A stretch of 64,000 nucleotides of DNA from Verrucomicrobiaceae bacterium. Lineage in GTDB: Bacteria; Verrucomicrobiota; Verrucomicrobiia; Verrucomicrobiales; Verrucomicrobiaceae. Shown one piece after another: positions 26,556-34,911 of the stretch. The translations under genes were made by a program, and so were the position numbers. The DNA lies in assembly GCA_016713035.1 (NCBI GenBank), contig JADJPW010000009.1, forward strand, positions 186,001 through 250,000, written 5' to 3'. The notes beneath the pieces are model-generated. The model ran no database searches and was not told the origin of the DNA. It worked only from the letters and a program-made list of their open reading frames with translations. Within the stretch, counting starts at the first letter, position 1. Each line of letters opens with the position of its first letter.

Positions 26556-29500
26556 CTATTCGACGACCATCTCGCCCTTCATGACGAGCCAGTGGCCGGG
26601 GAAGGTGCAGATGTAGGGGTATTTGCCCTTCGTGGTCGGCGCGGTGAAGCGGAGGGTCTCGCTGTCGCCTTGGTTGAGCATTTTGGTCTTGTGCAGGATC
26701 TTCGGGGAGTCGGGGATGAAGCCTTTGGCGAAGCCGTCGGGTGTTTTGGCCATTTCGTTGCCGGCCATGCCGACTTCGTCCGCGGCGCCGGGCTGGACGA
26801 TGAGGAGATTGTGCGGGGTGACGTCGGGATTTTCGAAGACGAGCTTCACGGGGGCTCCGGGCACCACCTTGAACTCGCGCAGGTCGTAGAGCAGTCGCTC
26901 CGGGATGGTCTTGATGGTGATGGTTTGCAGGCCGGGCTGGTTGTCGAAGGGGTTCGGCGGCTCGGGCTTCTTCTTTTTCGCCATGAGGGCGGGTTTGGTG
27001 GGCTCGCTGTCTTTGAGGAACTTTTCGAGCTCGGGATGCTTCTGCATGAAGGCGGTGTTGCCCTTCCAAAGCGGCTGCAGCGTGTGGCTGTCGAGCGAGG
27101 TGCGCAGCGCGTAGGTGAGGTAAGGGTCCATCGGGTGCTTCAGCAGATCGAGCGCGGCCTCCAAGGCCTCCGGCGTGCCGATGTAACTCGCCGCGATGGC
27201 CGCTTCGAGGCGGACGAGGCCGGATTTGTCGTTGGTGGCGAGTTGGAGGGCGGAGCGCGGAGATGAATCGAATTTTGTCCTCATGTGCTGAGGTGCCCAC
27301 CGGAGATGTCTGATTGCAGCCGCTCTAATTTTTGGATCTCCATCGCAAAGCAAAGAAGCGACCAAACCGAATTTCATTCCGTCATCTTCACGCAGCGGAG
27401 ATGGCTCACGCCATGCGCCAAGGCTGTTGAGAAGCCAGTCCAGTTCCATTTTCTGACGGTTTTCTACGGAGTTACTCCCGATCAAAGGCGGCTTGGTGGC
27501 TTTGATTTCGGTGATCACCTCCTTGGGTTTCCTCTCCCTCAACTCCACCTTCGCGCGATACCTTGTCCGGTAGTTCTCGCTCTTCAGCAGCTCAAGTAGC
27601 TCGGGGATGCTCGCTCCGGCGATTTTCGGCGCTGGCTCCAGCGGCTGGGCTTTGGCGGTGATGCGCCAGATGCGGCCGGATTTTTTGTCGCGGCGGGTGT
27701 CGCGGAGGGAGTATTGGGCGTGGCCTTTGACGGGGTTGTACCAGTCGGCGATGTACATCGCGCCGTCGGGGCCTTGCTGGATGTCCACGGGGATGAAGCT
27801 CAAATTCGTGCTCTGGAAGACGATGCCGACTTTCTTTTCTTCGAAGTGCGTGTCGTGCTCCACCCACTCGTGCAGCTCGACTTCGTTGGTGGGCTTGTAG
27901 CGCACGCGCATGAAGTGTTTTTTGTCGCGCAGGTCTTTGGGCCAGTGGCTGCTGGTGAGGAATTCCTGGCCGCAGGTGCCGCTGTAGGCGGGGAAGTAGT
28001 TGCCGGCGGGGATGTGGATGTCGGGGTAGGGCGCATTGAGCGCATGCACGGCGCTGGCGAAGACGGGATGACTGCCGACGTGGAAGCCCCAGTCGTCGAA
28101 GGTGATTCCCCAGGGGTTGGTGCTCATGTAGCTGCCAAAGGCGAGCAGGCGGCCAGTGGCGGGGGTGTAGCGGAAGAAGCTGCTCTCGCGGGCGCGGACG
28201 GGGCCGTAGGGCGTCTCGACCTGGCTGTGATGGAAGATGCTCTCGCGGAAGATGAGATCGCCCTCGGGGCTCCAGACGAAGTCGTGCAGCGCGTGATGGC
28301 TGTCCTCGGTGCCGAAGCCGGTGAGGAGTTTTTCGCGGTGGTCGGCCTTGCCGTCGCCATCGGTGTCTTTGAGGAAGGTGAGGTGCGGCTGGTCGGAGAC
28401 GAAGACGCCGCCATTGCCGAACTCAAAGCTGAGCGGGATGGCGAGCTTGTCGGCCCAGACGCTGCATTTGTCGGCTTTGTGATCGTTGTTCGTGTCTTCG
28501 AGGATGAGGATCTTGTCCTGCGGGGCCTCGCCGGGCATGATTTGCGGGTAGGTGGTGCTCGTGCTGACCCACAGGCGACCTTTGGCATCGAAACGAATCT
28601 GAATGGGCTTCACGAAGAGCTCTGGGAAGTCTTCTTCGGAGGCGAAGAGGCTGACTTCGAAACGGGGGTCGATTTTGAAGGCGGCGAGTTCGGCGGCGGG
28701 AGAGAGCCATTCGTTGATGGGGCGGTCTCCGGTGATCACGGGAAGGGGTGCGAGCGCGGAGTCCAAAGTAGCCATCTCGCTCCGCGAGATGAGCGAGAGA
28801 CGTTCTTCGTCCGCTGAATCTACTTTTGGTGAGTTGTCCTCCTTTGGAAGCGCTGTGCTCCTCTCGCGGAGCGAGAGGGCTACTTTCCAGATGGCGCTGT
28901 CGCGGTTCTCCACCATCTGCAGCAGCTTCTTGAGCTCGCCGGGGAAGTTGACGACGCCGTAGGGCTCCATGCGGCCGCCTTTGATGTAGAAGTAGTTCAG
29001 CGGGCGGTAGTGCTGGAAGAACTTGTCCTCTTTTTCGACCACGGCGGCACGGACGGCTTCGTTGAGTTTGGGCGGGGTTTCTTGGGTGAGCTGGTTGTAG
29101 AGGCGCTCGGCGAAGGCGGCGTAGCCGACGGTGTTGAGATGGACGCCGTTGGTGGTTTGGGGTTCGCTGTTCTCGGTTCTCGGTTCGCTGTTGAATACAT
29201 CGGCGAAGGCCACTTTTTCGGCGGCGGCGACTTTTTTCATCGCGGCGGTGTAGAGGGCGATTTGGGCATTCAGATGCTCGTGGGGCTTTTCGGCGGCGGT
29301 GGGGCTGACGAGGACGATTTTGGGCTCCGCGGTGCCGTTGTAGCGGTGGGCCTTCAGCTCGATGAGGAAGGCCTTGAGGAGGGTTTCGAATTCGGGGAGG
29401 CCTTTTTCGCCTTTGAAGCTCTCGTTGAAGCCGAAGGCGGCGAGGATGACGTCCGCTTTGTGCTCGGTGAGGTGCTGATTGAGGTCGCCAAAGCCATCCG

Positions 29501-29726
29501 GGCGGGGGCGGAGGGCCACTTCATCGGCGGACCAGCTCAGATTGCGCACGACGAGCTGTTCTTTCGCGTAGCGCTGGTGCAGGAGGGCCTCGAACTGGCC
29601 GTCATCGCGCATGCGGTCGAAGAGGGAATTGCCGATGAGGGCGATGCGGGTGCCGGGTTTCAGCTCCAGCGGGAGCTGGGCGGTGGCAAAAGTGACGCTG
29701 AGCAAAAGAAGTGGTAGGAAACGCAT
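26556..29726 (-). CDS. Giant secreted protein: SGNH hydrolase, PVC dehydrogenase propeller, HEAT-like and cupredoxin
   Basis: 1056 aa. Signal peptide (FLPLLLLSVTFATAQ). About residues 20-240: SGNH/GDSL-like hydrolase with ALIGNSLFDRM and NGVHLN. About 340-760: membrane-bound dehydrogenase-type propeller (IQIRFDAKGRLWVS, DTDGDGKADHREKLLTG, GPDGAMYIADWYNP, GRIWRIT). About 770-920: HEAT-like repeats. C-terminus: blue-copper domain with DVTPHNLLI and YICTFPGHWLVMKG. A REP-like palindromic element is translated within it at residues of about 281-320, and a 21-bp direct repeat encodes NSEPRTENSEP near residue 180. ATG at 29726 precedes the signal peptide. First gene of a two-gene operon; upstream lies a 24-bp palindrome. 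Confidence 0.86.
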   Translation of the reverse strand: MRFLPLLLLSVTFATAQLPLELKPGTRIALIGNSLFDRMRDDGQFEALLHQRYAKEQLVVRNLSWSADEVALRPRPDGFGDLNQHLTEHKADVILAAFGFNESFKGEKGLPEFETLLKAFLIELKAHRYNGTAEPKIVLVSPTAAEKPHEHLNAQIALYTAAMKKVAAAEKVAFADVFNSEPRTENSEPQTTNGVHLNTVGYAAFAERLYNQLTQETPPKLNEAVRAAVVEKEDKFFQHYRPLNYFYIKGGRMEPYGVVNFPGELKKLLQMVENRDSAIWKVALSLRERSTALPKEDNSPKVDSADEERLSLISRSEMATLDSALAPLPVITGDRPINEWLSPAAELAAFKIDPRFEVSLFASEEDFPELFVKPIQIRFDAKGRLWVSTSTTYPQIMPGEAPQDKILILEDTNNDHKADKCSVWADKLAIPLSFEFGNGGVFVSDQPHLTFLKDTDGDGKADHREKLLTGFGTEDSHHALHDFVWSPEGDLIFRESIFHHSQVETPYGPVRARESSFFRYTPATGRLLAFGSYMSTNPWGITFDDWGFHVGSHPVFASAVHALNAPYPDIHIPAGNYFPAYSGTCGQEFLTSSHWPKDLRDKKHFMRVRYKPTNEVELHEWVEHDTHFEEKKVGIVFQSTNLSFIPVDIQQGPDGAMYIADWYNPVKGHAQYSLRDTRRDKKSGRIWRITAKAQPLEPAPKIAGASIPELLELLKSENYRTRYRAKVELRERKPKEVITEIKATKPPLIGSNSVENRQKMELDWLLNSLGAWREPSPLREDDGMKFGLVASLLCDGDPKIRAAAIRHLRWAPQHMRTKFDSSPRSALQLATNDKSGLVRLEAAIAASYIGTPEALEAALDLLKHPMDPYLTYALRTSLDSHTLQPLWKGNTAFMQKHPELEKFLKDSEPTKPALMAKKKKPEPPNPFDNQPGLQTITIKTIPERLLYDLREFKVVPGAPVKLVFENPDVTPHNLLIVQPGAADEVGMAGNEMAKTPDGFAKGFIPDSPKILHKTKMLNQGDSETLRFTAPTTKGKYPYICTFPGHWLVMKGEMVVE
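28765..28886. repeat. Intragenic BIME-like element: two inverted GTAG-headed REP hairpins
   Basis: Left end on the plus strand: AAAGTAGCC then hairpin ATCTCGC-TCC-GCGAGAT (28774-28790) and GAGC. Right end on the minus strand: AAAGTAGCC then CTCTCGC-TCC-GCGAGAG (within 28860-28878) and GAGC. So two near-identical GTAG-plus-palindrome units face each other 122 bp apart, inside the coding frame of the giant gene without breaking it. A GTAG head before an imperfect palindrome is the known layout of REP elements recognised by RAYT transposases. Confidence 0.8.
29161..29192. repeat. 21-bp-period direct repeat within coding sequence
   Basis: GGTTCGCTGTT occurs at 29161-29171 and again at 29182-29192, with CTCGGTT repeated between. 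On the coding strand it gives NSEPRTENSEP, a low-complexity insertion in the SGNH domain. Confidence 0.7.
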
Positions 29727-29760
29727 GGCGGGAAAGAAGAACGTCCAGAGGCTAGAACTG

Positions 29761-29784
29761 CAATGTGACAGAATCGTCACATTG
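29761..29784. promoter_or_regulatory. 24-bp perfect palindrome between divergent genes
   Basis: CAATGTGAC, 6-nt spacer AGAATC, GTCACATTG. It lies 35 bp upstream of the giant gene start (minus) and 91 bp upstream of the PhoU-like gene (plus). The arms resemble a CRP-family half-site, but the TGTGA and TCACA cores are 8 rather than 6 bases apart. Most likely an operator for one or both genes. Confidence 0.55.
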
Positions 29785-29874
29785 GGCCAATCCTTAGCTT
29801 TGACAGTCGAATACGCCACCGCTCTACATTGCTGACCGCTTTTTCTCACCACCCACCACGACGCCCCCCAGACT

Positions 29875-30504
29875 ATGATCTCCCTTCAAAAGTTCTTCGG
29901 TAAAACGGATGTATTTTATGACCTGCTCGAGCGCAGCGCGAAAGAGGCGCAAAACAGCGTCCACCTGCTCAAGGCACTGCTCTCGAAGCCAGCAGGCTCC
30001 CAGAGCCTGGATGATCTGAAGAACGCCCGCCGCAAGGATAAGGCGATCACCCAGGAGATCGACGAGGCACTGTGCAAGACCTTCGTGACCGATCTGGAGC
30101 GCGAGGACGTGGAGGCGCTGGCCAATGCGCTCTACAAGATCCCGAAGACCGTCGAAAAGATCGCGGAGCGCTACGAGATCTGCGCGGGGAGACTCGATGG
30201 CGTGGACTTTTCACAGCAGATGGCCTTTACCGAGGGTGCTGTGGACATCGTGGTGACGATGGTGGCTGAGCTGCGGAAGAAAATGCACCTGGAGGACATG
30301 AAGGAGCACAACGCGAGGCTGCAAAAGATCGAGGGTGATGCGGATAAGCACATCCTGGCGCTGCTGAAGGATCTGTACCAGGGCGGGCATGATCCGCTGC
30401 GGGTGCTGATGCTGCGAGACCTGTATGATCTGCTGGAAAAAGTGGTCGATCGCTGCCGCGATGCGGGGAATGTGCTCTCACACATCGTCCTGAAGTACAC
30501 CTGA
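29875..30504 (+). CDS. DUF47/PhoU-like phosphate transport accessory protein
   Basis: 209 aa, all-helical PhoU-related DUF47 family. Landmarks: VFYDLLERSAKEAQNS at the start, KDKAITQEIDEALCKTFVT (metal-binding helix style), EDVEALANALYKIPKTVEKIAERYEI, and EKVVDRCRDAGNVLSHIVLKYT at the end. These proteins regulate or assist the low-affinity phosphate transporter. It is followed 23 bp later by a PiT gene, the usual pair. ATG at 29875. Confidence 0.92.
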   Translation: MISLQKFFGKTDVFYDLLERSAKEAQNSVHLLKALLSKPAGSQSLDDLKNARRKDKAITQEIDEALCKTFVTDLEREDVEALANALYKIPKTVEKIAERYEICAGRLDGVDFSQQMAFTEGAVDIVVTMVAELRKKMHLEDMKEHNARLQKIEGDADKHILALLKDLYQGGHDPLRVLMLRDLYDLLEKVVDRCRDAGNVLSHIVLKYT

Positions 30505-30527
30505 TCCACGCCCCACGACGCGACCCC

Positions 30528-31631
30528 ATGACGACCGCCCTATTTCTCCTGTTTGTGGTGCTGTTCGTGGTGCTGGCCTTTGAGTACATCAATGGCTTTC
30601 ACGACACGGCCAACGCCATCGCCACCGTGGTCTCCACGAAGGTGCTCACTCCGCGGCAGGCGCTGCTGCTGGCCTCAACGACGAACCTGATCGGCGCCTT
30701 CTTCGGCCAAGCTGTGGCCAAGACGATCCACAGCGGCATCGTGGATGACAAAATCGTCGCCGTGACCACGCTGACGATTTTTTGCGCCATGCTGGGCGGT
30801 ATCATCTGGAATCTGATCACCTGGTGGTTCGGCATGCCATCGAGCAGCACGCATGCGCTGGTGGGTGGCCTGATCGGGGCCAGCCTGGGGGCCTCCAAGG
30901 GGAACTGGGAGGTGCTGATCTGGTCGCGGGAGAAGATCGACAAAGTGAGTGGCAAGGTGAGCATGGAAGGCATTTACCACAAAGTGGTGATCCCGATGAT
31001 CACGAGTCCGCTGCTAGGGCTGACGGTGGGCTTTGTCGTGATGGGGCTGCTTTTTCTGCTGATCCGAAACTGGCGTCCGCACACGGTGAATAAGACTTTC
31101 GGCCACCTCCAGATTCTCAGCGCTGGCTACATGGGCTTTGGCCACGGTATGGCGGATGCGCAGAAGACGATGGGCGTGATCATGCTGACGCTTTTCGGAG
31201 CTACGGCGGCGGGGGATCTGGATGGGCTGCCCTCCTGGCTCGGATTCCTCAAAATCCATGACAAATCTGCCAGCATCCCGATGTGGATCATTTTCACCTG
31301 CGCGATCACGATGGCCGCAGGCACCTATGCGGGTGGCTGGCGCATCATCAAGACACTGGGCCACAAGATGGTGAAGATGAAGCCCGTGCACGGATTCGCT
31401 GCGGAGACGACTGCGGCGACCATTTTGGCCACCACGGGCTACATGGGCATGCCGGTGAGCACCACACACACGATCACCACCTCCATCATGGGCGTGGGTG
31501 CCGCAAAACGCTGGAACGCCATCCAGTGGAGCCTAGTGGAGCGCATCGTGTGGGCCTGGGTGATGACGATCCCGGCCACGGCGCTGCTGAGCTGGCTCAT
31601 TTATAAGCTCTGCGGCCTATTTACCGCGTGA
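30528..31631 (+). CDS. Inorganic phosphate transporter, PiT family
   Basis: 367-aa integral membrane protein of the PiT family, importing metal-phosphate by proton symport. The duplicated signature is seen as FEYINGFHDTANAIATVVSTKVL (N-terminal) and the second-half GYMGFGHGMADAQKTMGVI, with GMPSSSTHALVGGLIGA and GMPVSTTHTITTSIMGVG as the paired loops. About ten hydrophobic segments. It lacks the long cytoplasmic loop of some Pit proteins. Operon with the upstream DUF47 gene. Its stop is one base from the stop of the convergent acetyltransferase gene. Confidence 0.94.
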   Translation: MTTALFLLFVVLFVVLAFEYINGFHDTANAIATVVSTKVLTPRQALLLASTTNLIGAFFGQAVAKTIHSGIVDDKIVAVTTLTIFCAMLGGIIWNLITWWFGMPSSSTHALVGGLIGASLGASKGNWEVLIWSREKIDKVSGKVSMEGIYHKVVIPMITSPLLGLTVGFVVMGLLFLLIRNWRPHTVNKTFGHLQILSAGYMGFGHGMADAQKTMGVIMLTLFGATAAGDLDGLPSWLGFLKIHDKSASIPMWIIFTCAITMAAGTYAGGWRIIKTLGHKMVKMKPVHGFAAETTAATILATTGYMGMPVSTTHTITTSIMGVGAAKRWNAIQWSLVERIVWAWVMTIPATALLSWLIYKLCGLFTA

Positions 31632-31632
31632 G

Positions 31633-32151
31633 TCACTTTTCTGTCGGATGCGCCGGCGTGGGTAAAACGAGCTGGTACAGCGCCAGATCGAGCCAGCGGC
31701 CAAATTTGTAGCCTGCGTGCCGAATTTGGCCGCAGGGCTGGAAGCCGAGCTTTTCATGCAGGGAGATGCTGGTGGTGTTTTCCGCATCAATGACGCCAAT
31801 CATCATGTGCAGGCCCTGCGCCTGCGCTTTTTCGATGAGTCGCTGCAGAATCTGCTGCCCTAGGCCACGACCACGAAAGCGCTGATCCACATACACGCTG
31901 TGCTCCACGCTGTATTGATACGCGGCATGTGGGCGGAAAGGCCCGTAGCTGCCGAATCCCATCAGGGTGCCCATTTCATCCAACACGCCGATGATGGGGA
32001 GATTTTGGGCCTGCTTCGCAGCAAACCAGGCCTCCATCACCTCCACACTGCGCGGCACGTAGTCGTAAAGCGCCGTCGTATTCACGATGGCGTCATTGAA
32101 GATGGCACGGATGCCCTCCAGATGCTCACGGCCGCAGTCAGTCCAGGTCAT
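31633..32151 (-). CDS. GNAT acetyltransferase, phosphinothricin-acetyltransferase-like
   Basis: 172 aa. GNAT fold with EHLEGIRAIFNDAIVNTTALYDYVPRS at the start and the acetyl-CoA motif VDQRFRGRGLGQQIL (about residues 93-107), then MMIGVIDAENTTSISLHEKLGF. This order is typical of the phosphinothricin/methionine sulfone acetyltransferase subgroup; substrate not provable here. The ATG at 32151 gives the family length; the frame stays open upstream by chance. Confidence 0.85.
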   Translation of the reverse strand: MTWTDCGREHLEGIRAIFNDAIVNTTALYDYVPRSVEVMEAWFAAKQAQNLPIIGVLDEMGTLMGFGSYGPFRPHAAYQYSVEHSVYVDQRFRGRGLGQQILQRLIEKAQAQGLHMMIGVIDAENTTSISLHEKLGFQPCGQIRHAGYKFGRWLDLALYQLVLPTPAHPTEK

Positions 32152-32277
32152 GCGGTGGAGGCTAGCCAACGAAGAGCGATCCGCCAAGGCCCTGTTTTGC
32201 AGAAAGCCGCGGCGAAGACGGTCATTTGTCATTCTGATGGAAGGCCGGGCCCCCATGGCGGCGTTACATCGGCCACC

Positions 32278-33213
32278 ATGCGCCGCTTTATCCCTCTCCT
32301 CTCCCTGATCGCCCTGCCTCTCCATGCCGAGCTCACCGCCGAGCAGCAGCTCGTGCCGCTGGAGGTCGTGCCAGCGGAAAGTCCGGGGGCAAAGATCGTG
32401 CTCCTCGCCGGGGCACCCAGCAACAAGCCTGGTCAGCATGAATACTTCGCCGGATGCGCCCTGATGCTGGAGTGGCTGAAAAACGAGGCCGGGACCGCGC
32501 CTGTGATGGTCGCAGATGGATGGCCGCGAAATGAAGCCCTGCTCGATGGTGCACGCTGCGTGGTCATCTACCTCGATGGAGGTGCGAAGCTGCCCTTTCT
32601 GGAGCCCGCACGCTGGGCCCGCATGCAGAAGCTGGCGGAGGCAGGCACCGGCTTTGTCATCCTGCACCAGGCCATCGACTGCCCGCCAGAAAAGGCCGCT
32701 GAGTTCAAAGACTGGTTCGGAGCGGTCTTTCAGTCCGACATCGGCTGCCGAGGGCACTGGGATGTGCGGGTGGAGCACCTCGGCACACATCCCGTGCTCG
32801 CGGGCGTCACGGCACCCGCCGACTTCCCCAAGGACGGCTGGCTCTACAACCTGCACTTTGCCCCCCAAGGTGTGCAACCCGTGCTCACCGCCCTCATGCC
32901 AGAAACCAGCCGCAAAACGGCAGACGCCAAGGCGAAGAGCGGTCGTGAAGAGACCATCGCCTGGGCCTTCGAGCGGCCCAAAGGCGGTCGGAGCTTCGGA
33001 TTCACCGGCTGTGACCTGCACTCGAGCTGGGCCATCCCGCAGCAGCGGCGGATGCTGGTCAATGCCATCCGCTGGTGTGCCGGACTGCCCGTGAACAGTG
33101 GCGGGGCAGAGATCACCACCCCAGTCGATCTGAAAAAGAACCTGGACCGCAAAATCTTCCTGCCGAAAAAGCCGGCCAAACCGGCCCAGGCCCCCGCAGA
33201 CAGCCCACGCTGA
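32278..33213 (+). CDS. ThuA-like domain secreted protein
   Basis: 311 aa. Signal peptide (FIPLLSLIALPLHAE). The core resembles the ThuA/trehalose-utilisation type class I amidotransferase-like fold: KIVLLAGAPSNKPGQHEYFAGC, VVIYLDGG, GTGFVILHQAI, and a late GGRSFGFTGCDLHSSWA. Such proteins are abundant in this phylum; reaction unknown. The tail is Lys/Pro/Ala rich. Divergent from the acetyltransferase gene, 126 bp between starts. Confidence 0.84.
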   Translation: MRRFIPLLSLIALPLHAELTAEQQLVPLEVVPAESPGAKIVLLAGAPSNKPGQHEYFAGCALMLEWLKNEAGTAPVMVADGWPRNEALLDGARCVVIYLDGGAKLPFLEPARWARMQKLAEAGTGFVILHQAIDCPPEKAAEFKDWFGAVFQSDIGCRGHWDVRVEHLGTHPVLAGVTAPADFPKDGWLYNLHFAPQGVQPVLTALMPETSRKTADAKAKSGREETIAWAFERPKGGRSFGFTGCDLHSSWAIPQQRRMLVNAIRWCAGLPVNSGGAEITTPVDLKKNLDRKIFLPKKPAKPAQAPADSPR

Positions 33214-33239
33214 GCCGGAACTCGGCACGAAATCCCCGA

Positions 33240-33284
33240 TTGACAGCTCCCGGTGGCTTTGGAACATATCATCGCATCCTGATA
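33240..33284 (+). promoter_or_regulatory. Possible ahcY promoter and small inverted repeat
   Basis: A perfect TTGACA at 33240-33245 lies about 100 bp upstream of the ahcY ATG. A weak -10-like AACATA or ACATAT follows at 33263-33269. Just downstream, TATCA-N8-TGATA (33267-33284) is a possible operator. No SAH riboswitch core was recognised. Confidence 0.35.
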
Positions 33285-33344
33285 CGTTGATTTGATCCTT
33301 CGTTTTTCCCCAAACCTGAACCTACATCCCCACACGCCCACACT

Positions 33345-34748
33345 ATGAGCGACTACCTCGTCAAAGACATCTCCCTCGCCGACTTCGGCCGTAAGGAACT
33401 CGACATCGCTGAGAGCGAAATGCCCGGCCTCATGGCCACGCGCGAAAAATACGGTCCGCTGAAGCCCCTCAAAGGCGTGCGCATCACCGGCTCCCTGCAC
33501 ATGACCATCCAGACTGGCGTGCTCATTGAGACGCTGAAGGAACTCGGCGCGGACGTGCGCTGGGCCTCCTGCAACATTTTCTCCACTCAGGACCACGCTG
33601 CCGCCGCCATCGCTGCCTCCGGCACACCCGTCTTCGCCTGGAAGGGCGAGACGCTCGAAGAATACTGGGACTGCACCTGGAAGGCCATCATGTTCCCGAA
33701 GGACAAAGGCCCACAGCTCATCGTCGATGACGGCGGTGACGTGACCCTGCTTATCCACAAGGGCTATGAGATGGAAAACGGCGACAAGTGGGTCAAAACC
33801 CCCTCCGACAACCACGAAGTGAAGGTCATCAAAGACCTGCTCAAAAAAATCGGCAAAGAGCAGCCCGGCATCTTCCACAAGATCGTCAAAGACCTCAAAG
33901 GCGTCTCCGAAGAGACCACCACAGGCGTGCATCGCCTCTATGAAATGGCCAACGCAGGCAAACTGCTCTTCCCCGCCATCAACGTGAACGACAGCGTCAC
34001 GAAATCGAAGTTCGACAACCTCTACGGCTGCCGTGAGTCCCTGCTCGATGGCATCAAGCGTGCCACCGACGTCATGATCGCCGGTAAAGTCGGCGTCGTC
34101 TGCGGTTACGGCGACGTGGGTAAAGGCTGCGCTGCCGCTCTGCGTGGCATGGGTGCCCAGGTCATCGTCACGGAAATCGACCCCGTCTGCGCCCTCCAGG
34201 CTGCGATGGAAGGCTACCGCGTCATGCCTATCGAGGACACCCTCGGCACCGGCGACATCTACGTCACCACCACGGGCAACAAAGACATCATCACCACCAA
34301 GCACATGGAGAAGATGAAGGACCAGGCCATCGTCTGCAACATCGGCCACTTCGACAACGAGATCCAGGTGGACAAGCTCAACGCCATGAAGGGCGTGAAG
34401 CGCCTCAACATCAAGCCCCAGGTGGACAAGTACACCTTCCCCAAAGGCAACAGCATCTTCATGCTCGCTGAAGGCCGCCTCGTGAACCTCGGCTGCGCCA
34501 CCGGCCATCCGAGCTTCGTCATGAGCAACAGCTTCACCAACCAGACCCTCGCGCAAATCGAGCTCTGGGCCACCAAGGGCAAGCGCAAGATCGGCGTCAC
34601 CGTGCTTCCCAAGAAGCTCGACGAAGAAGTCGCCCGCCTCCATCTCGCCAAAATCGGTGTGAAGCTCACCAAGCTCACCCAGGAGCAGGCCGACTACATC
34701 GGCGTGCCCGTCGAAGGCCCCTACAAGACGGATCACTACCGTTATTAA
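33345..34748 (+). CDS. ahcY: Adenosylhomocysteinase (S-adenosylhomocysteine hydrolase)
   Basis: 467 aa, cytoplasmic NAD-dependent enzyme splitting S-adenosylhomocysteine into adenosine and homocysteine, keeping methylation running. Clear landmarks: DYLVKDISLADFGRKELDIAE-type start, GSLHMTIQTGVLIETLKELGA, the NAD-binding VGVVCGYGDVGKGCAAALRG (about residues 244-263), VTTTGNKDIITTKHMEKMKD, and the C-terminal ending YKTDHYRY. The usual family length of about 430-470 aa fits. Followed directly by a REP-like twin hairpin. Confidence 0.97.
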   Translation: MSDYLVKDISLADFGRKELDIAESEMPGLMATREKYGPLKPLKGVRITGSLHMTIQTGVLIETLKELGADVRWASCNIFSTQDHAAAAIAASGTPVFAWKGETLEEYWDCTWKAIMFPKDKGPQLIVDDGGDVTLLIHKGYEMENGDKWVKTPSDNHEVKVIKDLLKKIGKEQPGIFHKIVKDLKGVSEETTTGVHRLYEMANAGKLLFPAINVNDSVTKSKFDNLYGCRESLLDGIKRATDVMIAGKVGVVCGYGDVGKGCAAALRGMGAQVIVTEIDPVCALQAAMEGYRVMPIEDTLGTGDIYVTTTGNKDIITTKHMEKMKDQAIVCNIGHFDNEIQVDKLNAMKGVKRLNIKPQVDKYTFPKGNSIFMLAEGRLVNLGCATGHPSFVMSNSFTNQTLAQIELWATKGKRKIGVTVLPKKLDEEVARLHLAKIGVKLTKLTQEQADYIGVPVEGPYKTDHYRY

Positions 34749-34800
34749 AGTAGCTTTGTTCCTGCGGAACAAAGCCCCCTTGTTGCACCGCAACAAGGCA
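34749..34800 (+). repeat. REP-like twin-hairpin element, left of fic
   Basis: GTAG head at 34750-34753, then hairpin GCTTTGTTCC-TGC-GGAACAAAGC (34753-34775) and hairpin CCTTGTTGC-ACC-GCAACAAGG (34778-34798). It begins one base after the ahcY stop, so it may also serve as its terminator. A reversed relative lies on the other side of fic. Confidence 0.75.
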
Positions 34801-34911
34801 ACATTCACCACCCCCAAAACCCCAAAGCGCGGACGGTCGAAAGGCCGGCCGCGTTTTGGCTTTCGGGAGAATCAATTGGCAATCGAATACACCAACCGCT
34901 AGCCTCCCTTT

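Noticed and set aside
29761..29784. Standard CRP site
   Set aside because: The TGTGA and TCACA cores are separated by 8 bases, not 6; kept as a palindrome without assigning CRP.
31633..33267. 544-codon extension of the acetyltransferase upstream
   Set aside because: The extension is opposite the ThuA-like gene; the GNAT domain and normal length start at 32151.
33214..33344. SAH riboswitch before ahcY
   Set aside because: No recognisable conserved core of SAH riboswitches; only a TTGACA box and short inverted repeat are visible.
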